Shown here: positions 19,923 to 28,656 of the stretch, in pieces
Numbering within the stretch: position 1 is the first letter of the stretch
How the letters are laid out: every line of letters begins with the position of its first letter
Assembly: GCF_000422305.1 (NCBI RefSeq)
Contig: NZ_KE383816.1
Location: 174,566 to 238,565, forward strand
Direction: 5' to 3'
Length of the DNA: 64,000 nt
DNA from: Luteimonas mephitis DSM 12574
GTDB lineage: Bacteria; Pseudomonadota; Gammaproteobacteria; Xanthomonadales; Xanthomonadaceae
Notes under the pieces: generated by a model
Told to the model about the DNA's origin: nothing
The model's input: only the letters and a program-made list of their open reading frames with translations
The model's database searches: none
Position numbers and translations under genes: made by a program

Positions 19923-20186
19923 CTACGTGCAGAAGACGTCGTTGTCGGACGCCAGCCCCTGTGCGCGCTGTTCGCCAGCCCATTCCAGGACCAGGTCCAT
20001 GACCAGCCCGGTCTCGACGAGGTTGGCCTGGAATGCGCGTTCAAGCTGCTCGCGCGACAGCGGACGGGTCGCGGCCTCACCTGCCTGCGTGGCCATGGCA
20101 GCCGCGAGATCGGCGATGCACGCCGCGAACTGCCGCTTCTGCGCAAGCTGGTTGAAGAATCCCGTGGAAAGTGCCGTTGCTTTCAT
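19923..20186 (-). CDS. Small protein of unknown function
   Basis: An 87-residue protein (MKATALSTGFFNQLAQKRQ ... DNDVFCT). A well-placed GAGGAA precedes the ATG. It appears all-alpha, with a weakly amphipathic C-terminal half (REQLERAFQANLVETGLVMDLVLEW), no signal peptide and a C-terminal cysteine. The family is not recognised. It is convergent with recQ with 32 bases between, and its TAG stop also lies in a GTAG next to a small GC hairpin. It sits at the edge of the decayed accessory patch. Confidence 0.65.
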   Translation of the reverse strand: MKATALSTGFFNQLAQKRQFAACIADLAAAMATQAGEAATRPLSREQLERAFQANLVETGLVMDLVLEWAGEQRAQGLASDNDVFCT

Positions 20187-20681
20187 ATCCTGTTCCTCGT
20201 GCTGCGTGGGCATGTCGCGTTTCGGCAGATTGCGCTGGACGCGTGCATCTGCGGCGAGCCGATGCCACCACCGACATCGCGGGCCACCCGGTGCCCCTCG
20301 AATTGTTGCCCATCCAACATGCGGCTTGCGTGAGCGCATGTGGATTCCAGCCCTCATGCATCCGGGCGGCGCCCGCCGTGGCTCGCGAGACGAGGTGCAC
20401 GCGCAGCGCGCACACGAACAGGACATGCCGTGGCGCCGCGGCCTTCCACGCGCCACGCGAAGCAGCGCCGCCCGTCTGAGGCCCGGTTCGCAGGATGAGC
20501 CGCTCCTGACGGCGGGATCGGCGGTGCCCGACATGGACGTTGCGCACTTTTCGATGACAATCGAGGTCAGAACGAGACGATAATTGTCATTACACGGCAA
20601 AATGCTGCGGTGCGGCGAACTCGTGCCGATGCGTCACCGGCCCGCATGGCCCGCGGACCGGCCCGACCTTCCTTGCGCGGA
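20187..20681. other. Intergenic stretch without a supported gene
   Basis: About 495 bases between the small gene and the efflux-gene stub. The open frames here are short, Arg/Ala-rich and lack ribosome sites. An AT-richer spot near 20570-20600 (AATTGTCATT) could be a promoter region but cannot be assigned. Confidence 0.5.
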
Positions 20682-21619
<938 letters not shown>

Positions 21620-21805
21620 GAGTCTCTTTTTCTGCCTGGTGAGTTCCAGAGTCTCATCCGCCCGGGCTTCGCCCGGTCGGTGGCCGTCGTATCGTCTCTC
21701 CCGGGCCGGTTCTGGTCCGCGCTCCGACAGTTCAATGCAGCCGATCAACCAGGCCGATCCGCTTCGCGGGTCGCCTTGTTCCAGGGCGGGGACGGGAGGC
21801 GCATG

Positions 21806-21881
21806 TGGTGGGCCGTGATGGATTCGAACCATCGACCAGCGGATTAAAAGTCCGATGCTCTACCGACTGAGCTAACGGCCC
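21806..21881 (-). tRNA. tRNA-Lys (anticodon UUU)
   Basis: A 76-base cloverleaf on the minus strand. The 5' end GGGCCGT pairs with ACGGCCC, the D-loop has AGCTCAGTCGGTAGAGC, the anticodon loop is CTTTTAA (UUU), the T-loop has GGTTCGAATCC, and discriminator A plus an encoded CCA follow (21806-21809). It lies downstream of queC, as in many Gammaproteobacteria. Its 3' end faces the decayed accessory patch. Confidence 0.97.
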
Positions 21882-21938
21882 ACGAGGCCGCGCAGGTCGC
21901 GCGGGGCGGCAATTCTACCGCACCGCTGGCGCCCTGCC

Positions 21939-22622
21939 CTACCCGGCGTAGCGCGTGGGATCGGCTGTTCCCGCGGCTGAGAAGCCCTCGGCGCGCAGGC
22001 GGCAGGCATCGCAGTGGCCGCAGGCGCGGCCTTGTGCATCGGCCTGGTAGCAGGAGACGGTCTGCGCGAAATCCACGCCCAGGCGCAGGCCTTCGCGGAC
22101 GATGTCGGCCTTGCTCATCCGCTGCAACGGTGCATGGACGCGGATGCCCGCGCCTTCGACGCCGGCCTTGGTGGCGAGGTTGGCCAGGCGCTCGAACGCC
22201 TCGATGAATTCCGGCCGGCAATCCGGGTAGCCCGAATAATCGACCGCATTGACGCCGCAGAAGATGTCGGCCGCGCCCAGCACTTCGGCCCAGCCCAGCG
22301 CCACCGACAGCATGATGGTGTTGCGCGCGGGCACGTAGGTGACCGGGATGGCGGGCGCATCGGCGTCCTGGTCCGCATCCAGCGGCACGTCGATGTCGGC
22401 CGTGAGCGCGGAGCCGCCGATCGTGCGCAGGTCGACGCCGACGGTCTTGTGCTCCACCGCCCCGAGCGCGGCGGCCACGCGGGCGGCGGCGTCCAGCTCG
22501 GAAGTGTGGCGCTGGCCGTAGGAAACGCTGAGCGCATGCACGGCGAACCCCTGCTCGCGTGCGATGGCAACGACGACGGCGGAATCCATGCCACCGGACA
22601 CAAGGACGACTGCTTTTTTCAT
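21939..22622 (-). CDS. queC: 7-cyano-7-deazaguanine synthase QueC
   Basis: A 227-residue ATP-dependent enzyme converting 7-carboxy-7-deazaguanine to preQ0 in queuosine biosynthesis. The PP-loop SGGMDS is at residues 9-14; [11 protein letters not shown] and [10 protein letters not shown] are typical, and the zinc-binding CxnCGHCDAC site is near the C-terminus (CYQ ... [10 protein letters not shown]). It follows queE on the same strand, separated by about 240 bases that contain a GGGAATC repeat tract. Confidence 0.96.
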   Translation of the reverse strand: MKKAVVLVSGGMDSAVVVAIAREQGFAVHALSVSYGQRHTSELDAAARVAAALGAVEHKTVGVDLRTIGGSALTADIDVPLDADQDADAPAIPVTYVPARNTIMLSVALGWAEVLGAADIFCGVNAVDYSGYPDCRPEFIEAFERLANLATKAGVEGAGIRVHAPLQRMSKADIVREGLRLGVDFAQTVSCYQADAQGRACGHCDACRLRAEGFSAAGTADPTRYAG

Positions 22623-22634
22623 GGGGGATTGAAG

Positions 22635-22670
22635 ATCGGGAATCGGGAATCGGGAATCGGGAATCGGGAA
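22635..22670. repeat. Heptanucleotide tandem repeat (ATCGGGA)n
   Basis: Five copies of the 7-base unit (ATCGGGA). Related GGGATTC/GGGAATC tracts occur at 29998-30039, 30082-30111, 35507-35535, 35576-35610 and 36141-36165, all in this same gene cluster. Positions 22671-22863 hold nothing recognisable. Confidence 0.85.
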
Positions 22671-22863
22671 AGAGCATGCAGCGACGGATGGTCGTTGTCA
22701 TTCCGGGCACAGCCAGAGCGAGGGGCCATGCGTGGCCCTCCTGCGGCAACGACCTCGCGCAGCACCCGGGACGACAACCTGGAGTGGCTTCACCCGCTTC
22801 GACGCGCCGGGCTCGGGCAGGGCGGGCCATTCAGTCGCGCGCTGTCCCGCCCACGCCGCCGAA

Positions 22864-23550
22864 TCAGCGCCCGGGCTCGTCATCCCACAGCAGCTTGTGC
22901 AACTGCATCTGGAACTTCACCGGCAGGCGGTCGGCGACGATCCAGTCGGCCAGTTCGCGCGGGGCGAGTTCGGACTTGCTCGGCGAGAACAGCACGTCGC
23001 AGCGCTTGTCGAGGCCTTGCCCGGCGACCACGTCGCGCGCCCATTCGTAATCGGCGCGACCGCAGAGCACGAACTTGACCTGGTCGTGCGAGGTCAGCAG
23101 CGGGAGGTTCTCCCAGCGGTTGCGCTCGACCTCGCGCGAACCCGGCGTCTTGATGTCCAGCACGCGCGACACGCGCGGGTCGACTTCGGAAATGTCGATC
23201 GCGCCCGAAGTCTCCAGCGACACCACGTAGCCGGCGTCACACAGCCGCCGCAGCAGGACGATGCATCGCTTCTGCGACAGCGGTTCGCCGCCGGTCACGC
23301 AGACGTGGCGCACGCCGTGGCGCGCGACCTCGGCGAGGATGGCGTCGATCTCGCGCCACTGCCCGCCGTGGAAGGCGTAGGCGGTGTCGCAATACTGGCA
23401 GCGCAGTGGGCAGCCGGTCAGGCGCACGAACACGGTCGGCCAGCCGGCATCGCGGGCCTCGCCCTGCAGCGACAGGAAGATCTCGGTGATGCGCAGCCGG
23501 TCCGCCGATGCGGCGGCGGCCGCGTCATTGGCAGCGGAAGCGGCGTTCAT
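22864..23550 (-). CDS. queE: 7-carboxy-7-deazaguanine synthase QueE (radical SAM)
   Basis: A 228-residue radical SAM enzyme that makes 7-carboxy-7-deazaguanine from 6-carboxy-tetrahydropterin. The family signature is TEIFLSLQGE and the cluster-binding cysteines are in GCPLRCQYCDTAYAF (CxxxCxxC); TGGEPLSQ is the SAM-binding GGE motif. The ATG at 23550 follows from the position of the TEIFLSLQGE block; the Ala/Asp-rich first 16 residues are poorly conserved in such proteins. It lies downstream of cpoB and upstream of queC. Confidence 0.95.
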   Translation of the reverse strand: MNAASAANDAAAAASADRLRITEIFLSLQGEARDAGWPTVFVRLTGCPLRCQYCDTAYAFHGGQWREIDAILAEVARHGVRHVCVTGGEPLSQKRCIVLLRRLCDAGYVVSLETSGAIDISEVDPRVSRVLDIKTPGSREVERNRWENLPLLTSHDQVKFVLCGRADYEWARDVVAGQGLDKRCDVLFSPSKSELAPRELADWIVADRLPVKFQMQLHKLLWDDEPGR

Positions 23551-23635
23551 GGATGGATTGTAGGGCCTGCCCCGGACGCGATCCGGGGCGGTCGCGGGCC
23601 GGGACTGCATCCCCGGCACCCGTGGATTCAAGAAC

Positions 23636-23660
23636 CGTCGCGGGCGTAGCCCCGACCTAC
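23636..23660. repeat. Half-element of the GTAGGTCGGG class at the cpoB stop
   Basis: On the minus strand it reads GTAGGTCGGGGCTACGCCC. It has the same core as 63712-63739 (CGTAGCCCCGACCTAC). The GTAG contains the cpoB stop codon (23657-23659). Confidence 0.7.
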
Positions 23661-24493
23661 TGCACCTGCGACAGCTGGATCGCGCGCAGCCGGTCATCGG
23701 CGGTGCGCGCCGCGTCGGTGCCGGGATAGCGCGTCGACACTTCGGACAGTGTCCTTTCGGCGTCGCCGAGCTGCTTCTGCCCGTACTGCGACAGGCCCAC
23801 CTTCAGCAACGCGCCCGGCGCCTTGTCATGAGTGGGATAACGGTCGATCAGCGCCTGGAACTGCTGCTGCGCCAGGGCGTAGTTCTGGGTGACGTAGTAG
23901 CTCTCGCCGAGCCAGTAGTAAGCGTTCGGCGCATAGGCGCCGTTGGGGTAGGCCTGCAGGAAATCGTGGAACAGCTGCGCCGATTCCGCGTAGCGGCCGG
24001 ACTTGAGCGCGTCGAACGCCACCGCGTAGGCACCGCGCTCGTCGGCGGTCCGCGCCATTGCGCCCGGGTCGCCGTAGACCGCGGGCGCGGCTTCCGGCGC
24101 CGCGCCGGCGATCGGTGCATTGGCGGACTTGGCCGGCGCCGCGGCGGCGGGGACGGAACTGGGATCGAGCGTCGGCGCGGGCGCCCCGCTTTCCAGCCGG
24201 TTCAGGCGGCCGTCGAGATCGAGGTACTGCGCGCGATTGGTCGATTCGAGCTGCTCGTTCTGGCGCTGCAGCTCTTCGAGCTGCGAGCGCATCGCCTGCA
24301 GCTCGCTCTTGATCTGGGTGACCTGGTTGAGCAGGTCCACGTTGCCCTGGTTGTTGGCCGCCTGCTGCTCGAGCGAAGCCACCCGGTCGGCGAGGCTGGC
24401 GCGCTGCGCGAATGCGGGCGTCGCGGCAACGATGGCCGCGACTGCGGCAGCGAGGGCGAAACTGCGGAGAGTCCTGGTCGAATGCATGGTCAT
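23657..24493 (-). CDS. cpoB: Cell division coordinator CpoB (Tol-Pal system protein YbgF)
   Basis: A 278-residue periplasmic protein. The signal peptide ends near ATPAFAQ. A trimerising coiled coil at about 33-105 (SLADRVASLEQQAANNQGN ... LEELQRQNEQLE) is followed by an Ala/Pro linker and three TPRs (AYAVAFDALKSGRYAESAQLF; YYWLGESYYVTQNYALAQQQF; LKVGLSQYGQKQLGDAERTL). CpoB links PBP1b activity to Tol-driven outer-membrane constriction. The second ATG (24487) is an equally possible start. It is the sixth gene of the tol cluster. Its stop is in a GTAG palindrome. Confidence 0.95.
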   Translation of the reverse strand: MTMHSTRTLRSFALAAAVAAIVAATPAFAQRASLADRVASLEQQAANNQGNVDLLNQVTQIKSELQAMRSQLEELQRQNEQLESTNRAQYLDLDGRLNRLESGAPAPTLDPSSVPAAAAPAKSANAPIAGAAPEAAPAVYGDPGAMARTADERGAYAVAFDALKSGRYAESAQLFHDFLQAYPNGAYAPNAYYWLGESYYVTQNYALAQQQFQALIDRYPTHDKAPGALLKVGLSQYGQKQLGDAERTLSEVSTRYPGTDAARTADDRLRAIQLSQVQ

Positions 24494-24540
24494 GGCCGGA
24501 ATGCTTCTGGTTCGGTGAACTTCTGGTGCTGTAAAGACAA

Positions 24541-24573
24541 TCGGCAGCTGACGGGGTTCCCGCCAGCTGCCGA
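24541..24573. other. Hairpin between pal and cpoB
   Basis: A perfect 10-bp inverted repeat, TCGGCAGCTG and CAGCTGCCGA, around a 13-base loop, in the 99-base pal-cpoB gap. There is no T-run. It may protect the upstream pal message or attenuate cpoB, which would fit the high cellular amount of Pal. Confidence 0.5.
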
Positions 24574-24592
24574 CGTCGGTTACGCAGGGTGC

Positions 24593-25108
24593 TTACTTCG
24601 CGGTGTAGACGATCTCGACGCGACGGTTCTTGGCCCAGCAATCCTCGTTCGAGTCGGTGCAGGTCGGGCGCTCTTCGCCGTAGCTGACCACCGTGATCTG
24701 GGCGCCGGAGCCGCCGTTGGCCTGCAGCGCCGACGACACCGAGTTGGCACGGCGCTCGCCGAGGCCGAGGTTGTAGTCACGGCTGCCGCGCTCGTCGGCG
24801 TTGCCTTCCAGGGTCATGCGCGAGGACGGACGGTCACGCAGGTACTTGGCGTGGCAGGCCATCGCGGCCTGGAATTCCGGACGCAGCGCGTCCTGGTCCA
24901 GGTCGAAGTACACCACGCGCTGGCGCAGGCAGGCATCGGTGTCGAGGTCGCCCGGGCCGTAGGCGCCCGGCGTGGTCGGCCCGGTCTGGTCGACGACACC
25001 GGTGCTCGGGCCGGTGTCGGCCGGCGGCACTTCCTTGACCTTCTTGGAGCAGGCAACGGCTGCGGTGCAAAGCACGGCCGTCAACAACACGCGGGTAATG
25101 GTATTCAT
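24593..25108 (-). CDS. pal: Peptidoglycan-associated lipoprotein Pal
   Basis: A 171-residue outer-membrane lipoprotein with lipobox AVAC (Cys20). A Pro/Gly/Thr tether leads to an OmpA-like domain with VVYFDLDQDALRPEF and the diaminopimelate-binding GNADERGSRDYNLGLGERRANSV. An extra cysteine pair (ACHAKY; TCTDSNEDCW) is typical of Xanthomonadales Pal. It anchors the outer membrane to peptidoglycan and binds TolB. Confidence 0.96.
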   Translation of the reverse strand: MNTITRVLLTAVLCTAAVACSKKVKEVPPADTGPSTGVVDQTGPTTPGAYGPGDLDTDACLRQRVVYFDLDQDALRPEFQAAMACHAKYLRDRPSSRMTLEGNADERGSRDYNLGLGERRANSVSSALQANGGSGAQITVVSYGEERPTCTDSNEDCWAKNRRVEIVYTAK

Positions 25109-25186
25109 CTCGTCGAATCCTTAGCGTTGAAGGGGTGTTGCGGAAACGTCGGAAAAAGCTTGGGCGTCAGGGTGGTGCAGGACACG

Positions 25187-26515
25187 TCAGCGCTGGGCGC
25201 GGAACGGGCCCCATGCCGGCTCGCGGACGTCGCCGTCGGCGAGGACCAGGCGCTGGCGGACGCGGCCGTCTGCCGAAACGGCATACAGCACGCCCCGCCG
25301 TCCCTCGCGGGCCGCATAGAGCACCATGCTGGCGTTCGGGGCGAAGCTCGGCGATTCGTCAAGTGACCCCGGCGACAGCGTGGACCAGCGCGGCGACCCC
25401 AGGCTGCGATCCAGCAATGCAATACGGTACACGTTGCCACTGCCTTGTGCCACGGCGATCTTCTTGTCGTCGAACGAAACCGTGGGGCTGGCGTTGTAAC
25501 GGCCCTGGAACGTCACCCGCGTGGCGCTGCCGCCGCTGGCCGGAACCTGGTAGATCTGCGGCTGGCCGCCGCGGTCGGAAGTGAAATACAGACTGCTGCC
25601 GTCGGCGCTCCAGGTCGGTTCGGTGTCGATGCCGAACTGGTTGGTGATCTGGGTCAGCGCCTTGCTGCCCAGGTCCATGACGTAGATTTCCGGGTTGCCG
25701 CTGCGCGACAGGGTCAACGCCAGCCGGCGGCCGTCGGGCGAGAACGCCGGCGAACTGTTGATGCCGCGGAAGCTGGCGATCAGCTCGCGGCTGCCGGTGG
25801 TGATGTCCTGGATGTAGATCGAGGAATTGCCCCGCTCGAAACTCACGTAGGCCAGCTTGCGGCCGTCCGGGCTCCACGACGGCGACAGCAGCGGCTCGGG
25901 CGAGCGCACCACGGTCTGCGGGTTGTAGCCGTCCGAATCGGCGACCATCAGCGCGTAGCGCGCGCCCTTGCCGGTGCCGGTCACGGTGATGTAGGCGATC
26001 CGGGTCCAGAACGCACCGCGCACGCCGAGGATCTTTTCGTAGATGGCGTCGGCCATCTGGTGCGCGACGTCGCGCAGCGCGCTCGAGCGCGCGGTCATCG
26101 CGAAGCCGAGCAGGCGTTCCTGCTTGGCCACGTCGAACAGTTCGTACTCGACCCGGTAGCTGCCCGCGCCGGCATCGAGCACGTGGCCGACCACGATGAA
26201 GTCCTGCTTGAGCAGGCGCCAGGTCGGGAACTGGATCTCGCTGCCGCGGGTGGGCTTTTCCACCATGTCCGCCGCCGGCAGGGTGCGGAACTGGCCCGAT
26301 CGGGCCAAGTCTGCGCCGACCACCGCAGCCACGTCGGTTTCCGGCGCAGCGCCGCCGCCCTGGTAAGGCATCGGCACCACCGTGATCGGCAGCGCCGAAG
26401 CGTTGCCACCGACGATGTCGATCTCCAGGCCCCGCTCCTGCGACAAGGCCGCCAGCGGCAGCAGGAAGGCGAACATCGCGACGAAGGCGGCGAAAAGGCG
26501 CGGGGATGCTTTCAT
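25187..26515 (-). CDS. tolB: Tol-Pal system beta-propeller protein TolB
   Basis: A 442-residue periplasmic protein. The signal peptide is MKASPRLFAAFVAMFAFLLPLAALSQ, followed by an N-terminal domain (IDIVGGNASALPITVVPMPYQG) and a six-bladed propeller with repeated SPSWSPDGRKLAYVSF, SPAFSPDGRRLALTLS and EPTWSADGSSLYFTSD units. TolB shuttles between TolA and Pal during outer-membrane constriction. The start at 26515 places the signal peptide correctly; the open frame upstream is a shadow. It is unusually far (656 bases) from tolA. Confidence 0.96.
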   Translation of the reverse strand: MKASPRLFAAFVAMFAFLLPLAALSQERGLEIDIVGGNASALPITVVPMPYQGGGAAPETDVAAVVGADLARSGQFRTLPAADMVEKPTRGSEIQFPTWRLLKQDFIVVGHVLDAGAGSYRVEYELFDVAKQERLLGFAMTARSSALRDVAHQMADAIYEKILGVRGAFWTRIAYITVTGTGKGARYALMVADSDGYNPQTVVRSPEPLLSPSWSPDGRKLAYVSFERGNSSIYIQDITTGSRELIASFRGINSSPAFSPDGRRLALTLSRSGNPEIYVMDLGSKALTQITNQFGIDTEPTWSADGSSLYFTSDRGGQPQIYQVPASGGSATRVTFQGRYNASPTVSFDDKKIAVAQGSGNVYRIALLDRSLGSPRWSTLSPGSLDESPSFAPNASMVLYAAREGRRGVLYAVSADGRVRQRLVLADGDVREPAWGPFRAQR

Positions 26516-26790
26516 GGGCAGGCCGAGTCCGGGAAAACTGAATGTTGGCAGGGTCTGTGTGAACGGCGTCTCAAAGCTGAATGCGGGCTTGCTCGGATGG
26601 TCTTGACGACGCGGATTTGCGTGTCTGTTGCCGTTGGCGAAGCCGTCGCCAAGCGTGCGACCGGCGCCCACCACAGTGCGAAAGCCTGCCCGCGACGCAG
26701 CCGGAACTTCTGCAAGCGCCATCGGCCACAAGCGTCAACATCACCCGAATGCGACAGCAAAGCCCGCAATTGAATTCGCTCCCGCAGTTG

Positions 26791-26860
26791 CTGGTGCTGG
26801 TGCTGGTGCTGGTGCTGGTGCTGGTTCTGGTTCTGGCGCTGGTGCTGGTGTTGGTGCTTG
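26791..26860. repeat. CTGGTG hexanucleotide microsatellite
   Basis: About a dozen units of CTGGTG and near variants (CTGGTT, CTGGCG, TTGGTG). The pure core at 26791-26826 suggests replication-slippage growth. Confidence 0.85.
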
Positions 26861-26941
26861 TCCCGGCGTTGGTGCCGTACCGGTGTTGGCGCTGTTGACC
26901 TTGATCTCCGGGGCCCCTCCGAAGCGGCGGAGGGGGCGGGC

Positions 26942-27145
26942 CAAACCCCGCAGGGGCGCCGCACATGGATGTGCGGCGTTTTCGGCTGGGGCAGGAGGCC
27001 CCATCCGAAAATTCCCCCCGGCTCCGCGAACCCGGCGCATCGCGCCGGGCGCGCAGGCGGGGTGTGTTTCTTTGGGTCACGTTTCTTTGCACAAGCAAAG
27101 AAAGGTGACTCGCGCCGACACGGCGCGAAGGCTTTTGATCTTGCA
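26942..27145. other. Three-hairpin structured intergenic module, copy 1
   Basis: Hairpin 1 at 26957-26978 (CGCCGCAC/GTGCGGCG) is followed by TTTT, like a terminator. Hairpin 2 at 27076-27109 has outer arm GTCAC/GTGAC and inner arm TTTCTTTGC/GCAAAGAAA with loop ACAA. Hairpin 3 at 27111-27127 is CGCGCCG/CGGCGCG. The second copy at 32531-32725 keeps all three stems with changed sequence. Confidence 0.65.
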
Positions 27146-27171
27146 GGCGCGGAACCTTTGTTCTCCGCCAA

Positions 27172-28128
27172 TTACCGATCCTGCGCCTCGAAGTTGAGAA
27201 TCAGGTTGCGCTGGAACACCGATTCAAAGCCGGCGTACGGCAATGGCTTGGCCTTGAGCACCGCGGCCTCGACCGAACGGCGCCCGAGTTCGTCGTACGG
27301 GCACGACGGATCGACCTTGGCGCTCATCACGTCGCCGCCGGGCAGCTGGGTGATGTAGATGCGGCAGCGCTGGCCCTGCGGCACGTTCTCGGGCCGGGTC
27401 CAGTTGCGCAGCACCGCTTCCTGGATCGCTGCGGCATACCGTGCCTGCAAGCCTGCATCCACGCCGTTGTTCCCGGGCGGCGGCGGCGCGCTGGCGGCGG
27501 CGTCGGAGGCCTGCCTGGCCCGCGCATCGGCGATCTGCTTGAGCTTCTGTTCGGCCAGCTTGGCCTCCCGCTCGGCCTTGGCTCGCTCGGCCTGGATTTT
27601 CTTCAGCTTCTGGTCGCGCTGCTGCTCGGCGAGGCGGAACTTGCGTTCGGCCTCCTCCTGCTGCTTGCGTTCGGTCAGGTCGACCTGCTCCTGGCGGCGC
27701 TTTTCTTCCTGCTCGCGTTCGCGGGTCTCGGCGGAAATGGCGTTGCGGTCGACCTTTTCCTGCTCGACCGGGGCCGGCTCGGGCACGAACTCCTGCGCTT
27801 CCTGCTGCCTGGGCACCGGCGATTCCTGCGGCTGCGGTTCGGGAAGCGGCTGCGGCAGCGGCGCGGCGTCTTCCTGGACTTCCTGCGGCGGCACGGGTTC
27901 GGGCTCGGGTGCCGGCAGCGGCTCGGCTTCCCGCGCCAGCGCGCGGCGCATCTGCGTGGACAGCTCGCTGGTGTCGACCATCTCCGCACTGATCGGCGAA
28001 CCGGCGGCTGCGATCGGCGCGGCGTCGCGCGTCCACCACAGGCCGACGAACATCAACGCGAACAGGAACGCGTGCAGCGCGATCGCCAGCACCACGGCCT
28101 GGGTCGAGTCGGCGCGCGTTTCCCGCAT
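27172..28128 (-). CDS. tolA: Cell envelope integrity protein TolA
   Basis: A 318-residue protein. One N-terminal membrane segment (VVLAIALHAFLFALMFVGLWW, about 12-32) is followed by a Pro/Glu-rich part (about 65-125), then a long charged helix (REREQEEKRRQEQVDL ... AEQKLKQIADARARQA, about 135-205) that spans the periplasm. The C-terminal TolA domain has YAAAIQEAVLRNWTRPENV and cysteines in QRCRIYITQLPGG and DPSCPYDELGRRS. It transmits inner-membrane proton-motive energy to TolB/Pal. Its ATG overlaps the tolR stop (TAATG). Confidence 0.95.
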   Translation of the reverse strand: MRETRADSTQAVVLAIALHAFLFALMFVGLWWTRDAAPIAAAGSPISAEMVDTSELSTQMRRALAREAEPLPAPEPEPVPPQEVQEDAAPLPQPLPEPQPQESPVPRQQEAQEFVPEPAPVEQEKVDRNAISAETREREQEEKRRQEQVDLTERKQQEEAERKFRLAEQQRDQKLKKIQAERAKAEREAKLAEQKLKQIADARARQASDAAASAPPPPGNNGVDAGLQARYAAAIQEAVLRNWTRPENVPQGQRCRIYITQLPGGDVMSAKVDPSCPYDELGRRSVEAAVLKAKPLPYAGFESVFQRNLILNFEAQDR

Positions 28129-28577
28129 TACCTGGCGCTCTGGTGCTGCGGGTCGCTCATCAACCCGACCTTCTGGACCCCTGCGCGCTGCAGCAGCACC
28201 ATCGCGTCCATCACTTTCTGGTAGTTGGCGCTGCCATCGCCGGCCACGAAGATCGCCTGCTTCGGGTTCTGGTTGACGATCCCGCGCACCCGCGCCTCCA
28301 GCTCGTCGGCGCCGATCGCCTGCGGGCGGTCGTTGCCGGGAAGGACCAGCGCGTAGGCACCGGCTGCGTCGACCTGCACCACCATCGGATCCTTGTCCTG
28401 CTCGAGCGACTTCGCATTCGACTCGGGCAACTCGACGTCCACGCCCAGGTTCATCAGCGGCGCGGTCACCATGAAGATGATCAGCAGTACCAGCATCACG
28501 TCGATGTAGGGCACGACGTTGATGTCGGCCTTGAGCTTGTGCTTGCGGATGCGGCGGCCGTTGGCGGTCATGGCCAT
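28128..28577 (-). CDS. tolR: Tol-Pal system protein TolR (ExbD family)
   Basis: A 149-residue ExbD/TolR protein. The cytoplasmic N-terminus KHKLKADINVVPYIDVMLVLLIIFMVTAP contains the conserved membrane Asp (YIDVML) of the proton channel; a periplasmic domain follows. With TolQ it forms the motor that energises TolA. It overlaps tolA by one base and lies 79 bases after tolQ. Confidence 0.96.
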   Translation of the reverse strand: MAMTANGRRIRKHKLKADINVVPYIDVMLVLLIIFMVTAPLMNLGVDVELPESNAKSLEQDKDPMVVQVDAAGAYALVLPGNDRPQAIGADELEARVRGIVNQNPKQAIFVAGDGSANYQKVMDAMVLLQRAGVQKVGLMSDPQHQSAR

Positions 28578-28656
28578 GTGGGGTTCACCTCGATGTCATG
28601 TGCGATGCGGGCCGGCATGCACGAACGCGCGACGGCCGGCGACGGGGTTGGGCCGC

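Larger units (their letters stand above)
26516..27171. other. Long tolA-tolB spacer with low-complexity repeat and a structured module
   Basis: No gene is supported. 26516-26760 has no recognisable feature. 26788-26876 is a CTGGTG hexanucleotide repeat, and 26942-27145 is a three-hairpin module also found at 32531-32725. Frames crossing it give Pro-Ala or Thr-Ser dipeptide strings and have no ribosome sites, so they are judged noncoding. The tol genes on both sides run in the same direction, so the spacer is probably transcribed. Confidence 0.7.

Noticed and set aside
21806..21830. tRNA 3'-end direct repeat (attR) near the accessory patch
   Set aside because: I looked for a second copy of the T-arm and acceptor sequence between recQ and the tRNA and found none, so an attachment-site pair is not claimed.
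22635..22670. CRISPR-like short tandem repeats
   Set aside because: The unit is only 7 bases with no spacers; it is a simple repeat related to other tracts in the cluster.
26741..27040. Minus-strand frame with Pro-Ala dipeptide runs
   Set aside because: It arises from the CTGGTG microsatellite plus the hairpin module; no ribosome site, and the same stretch is open in several frames.
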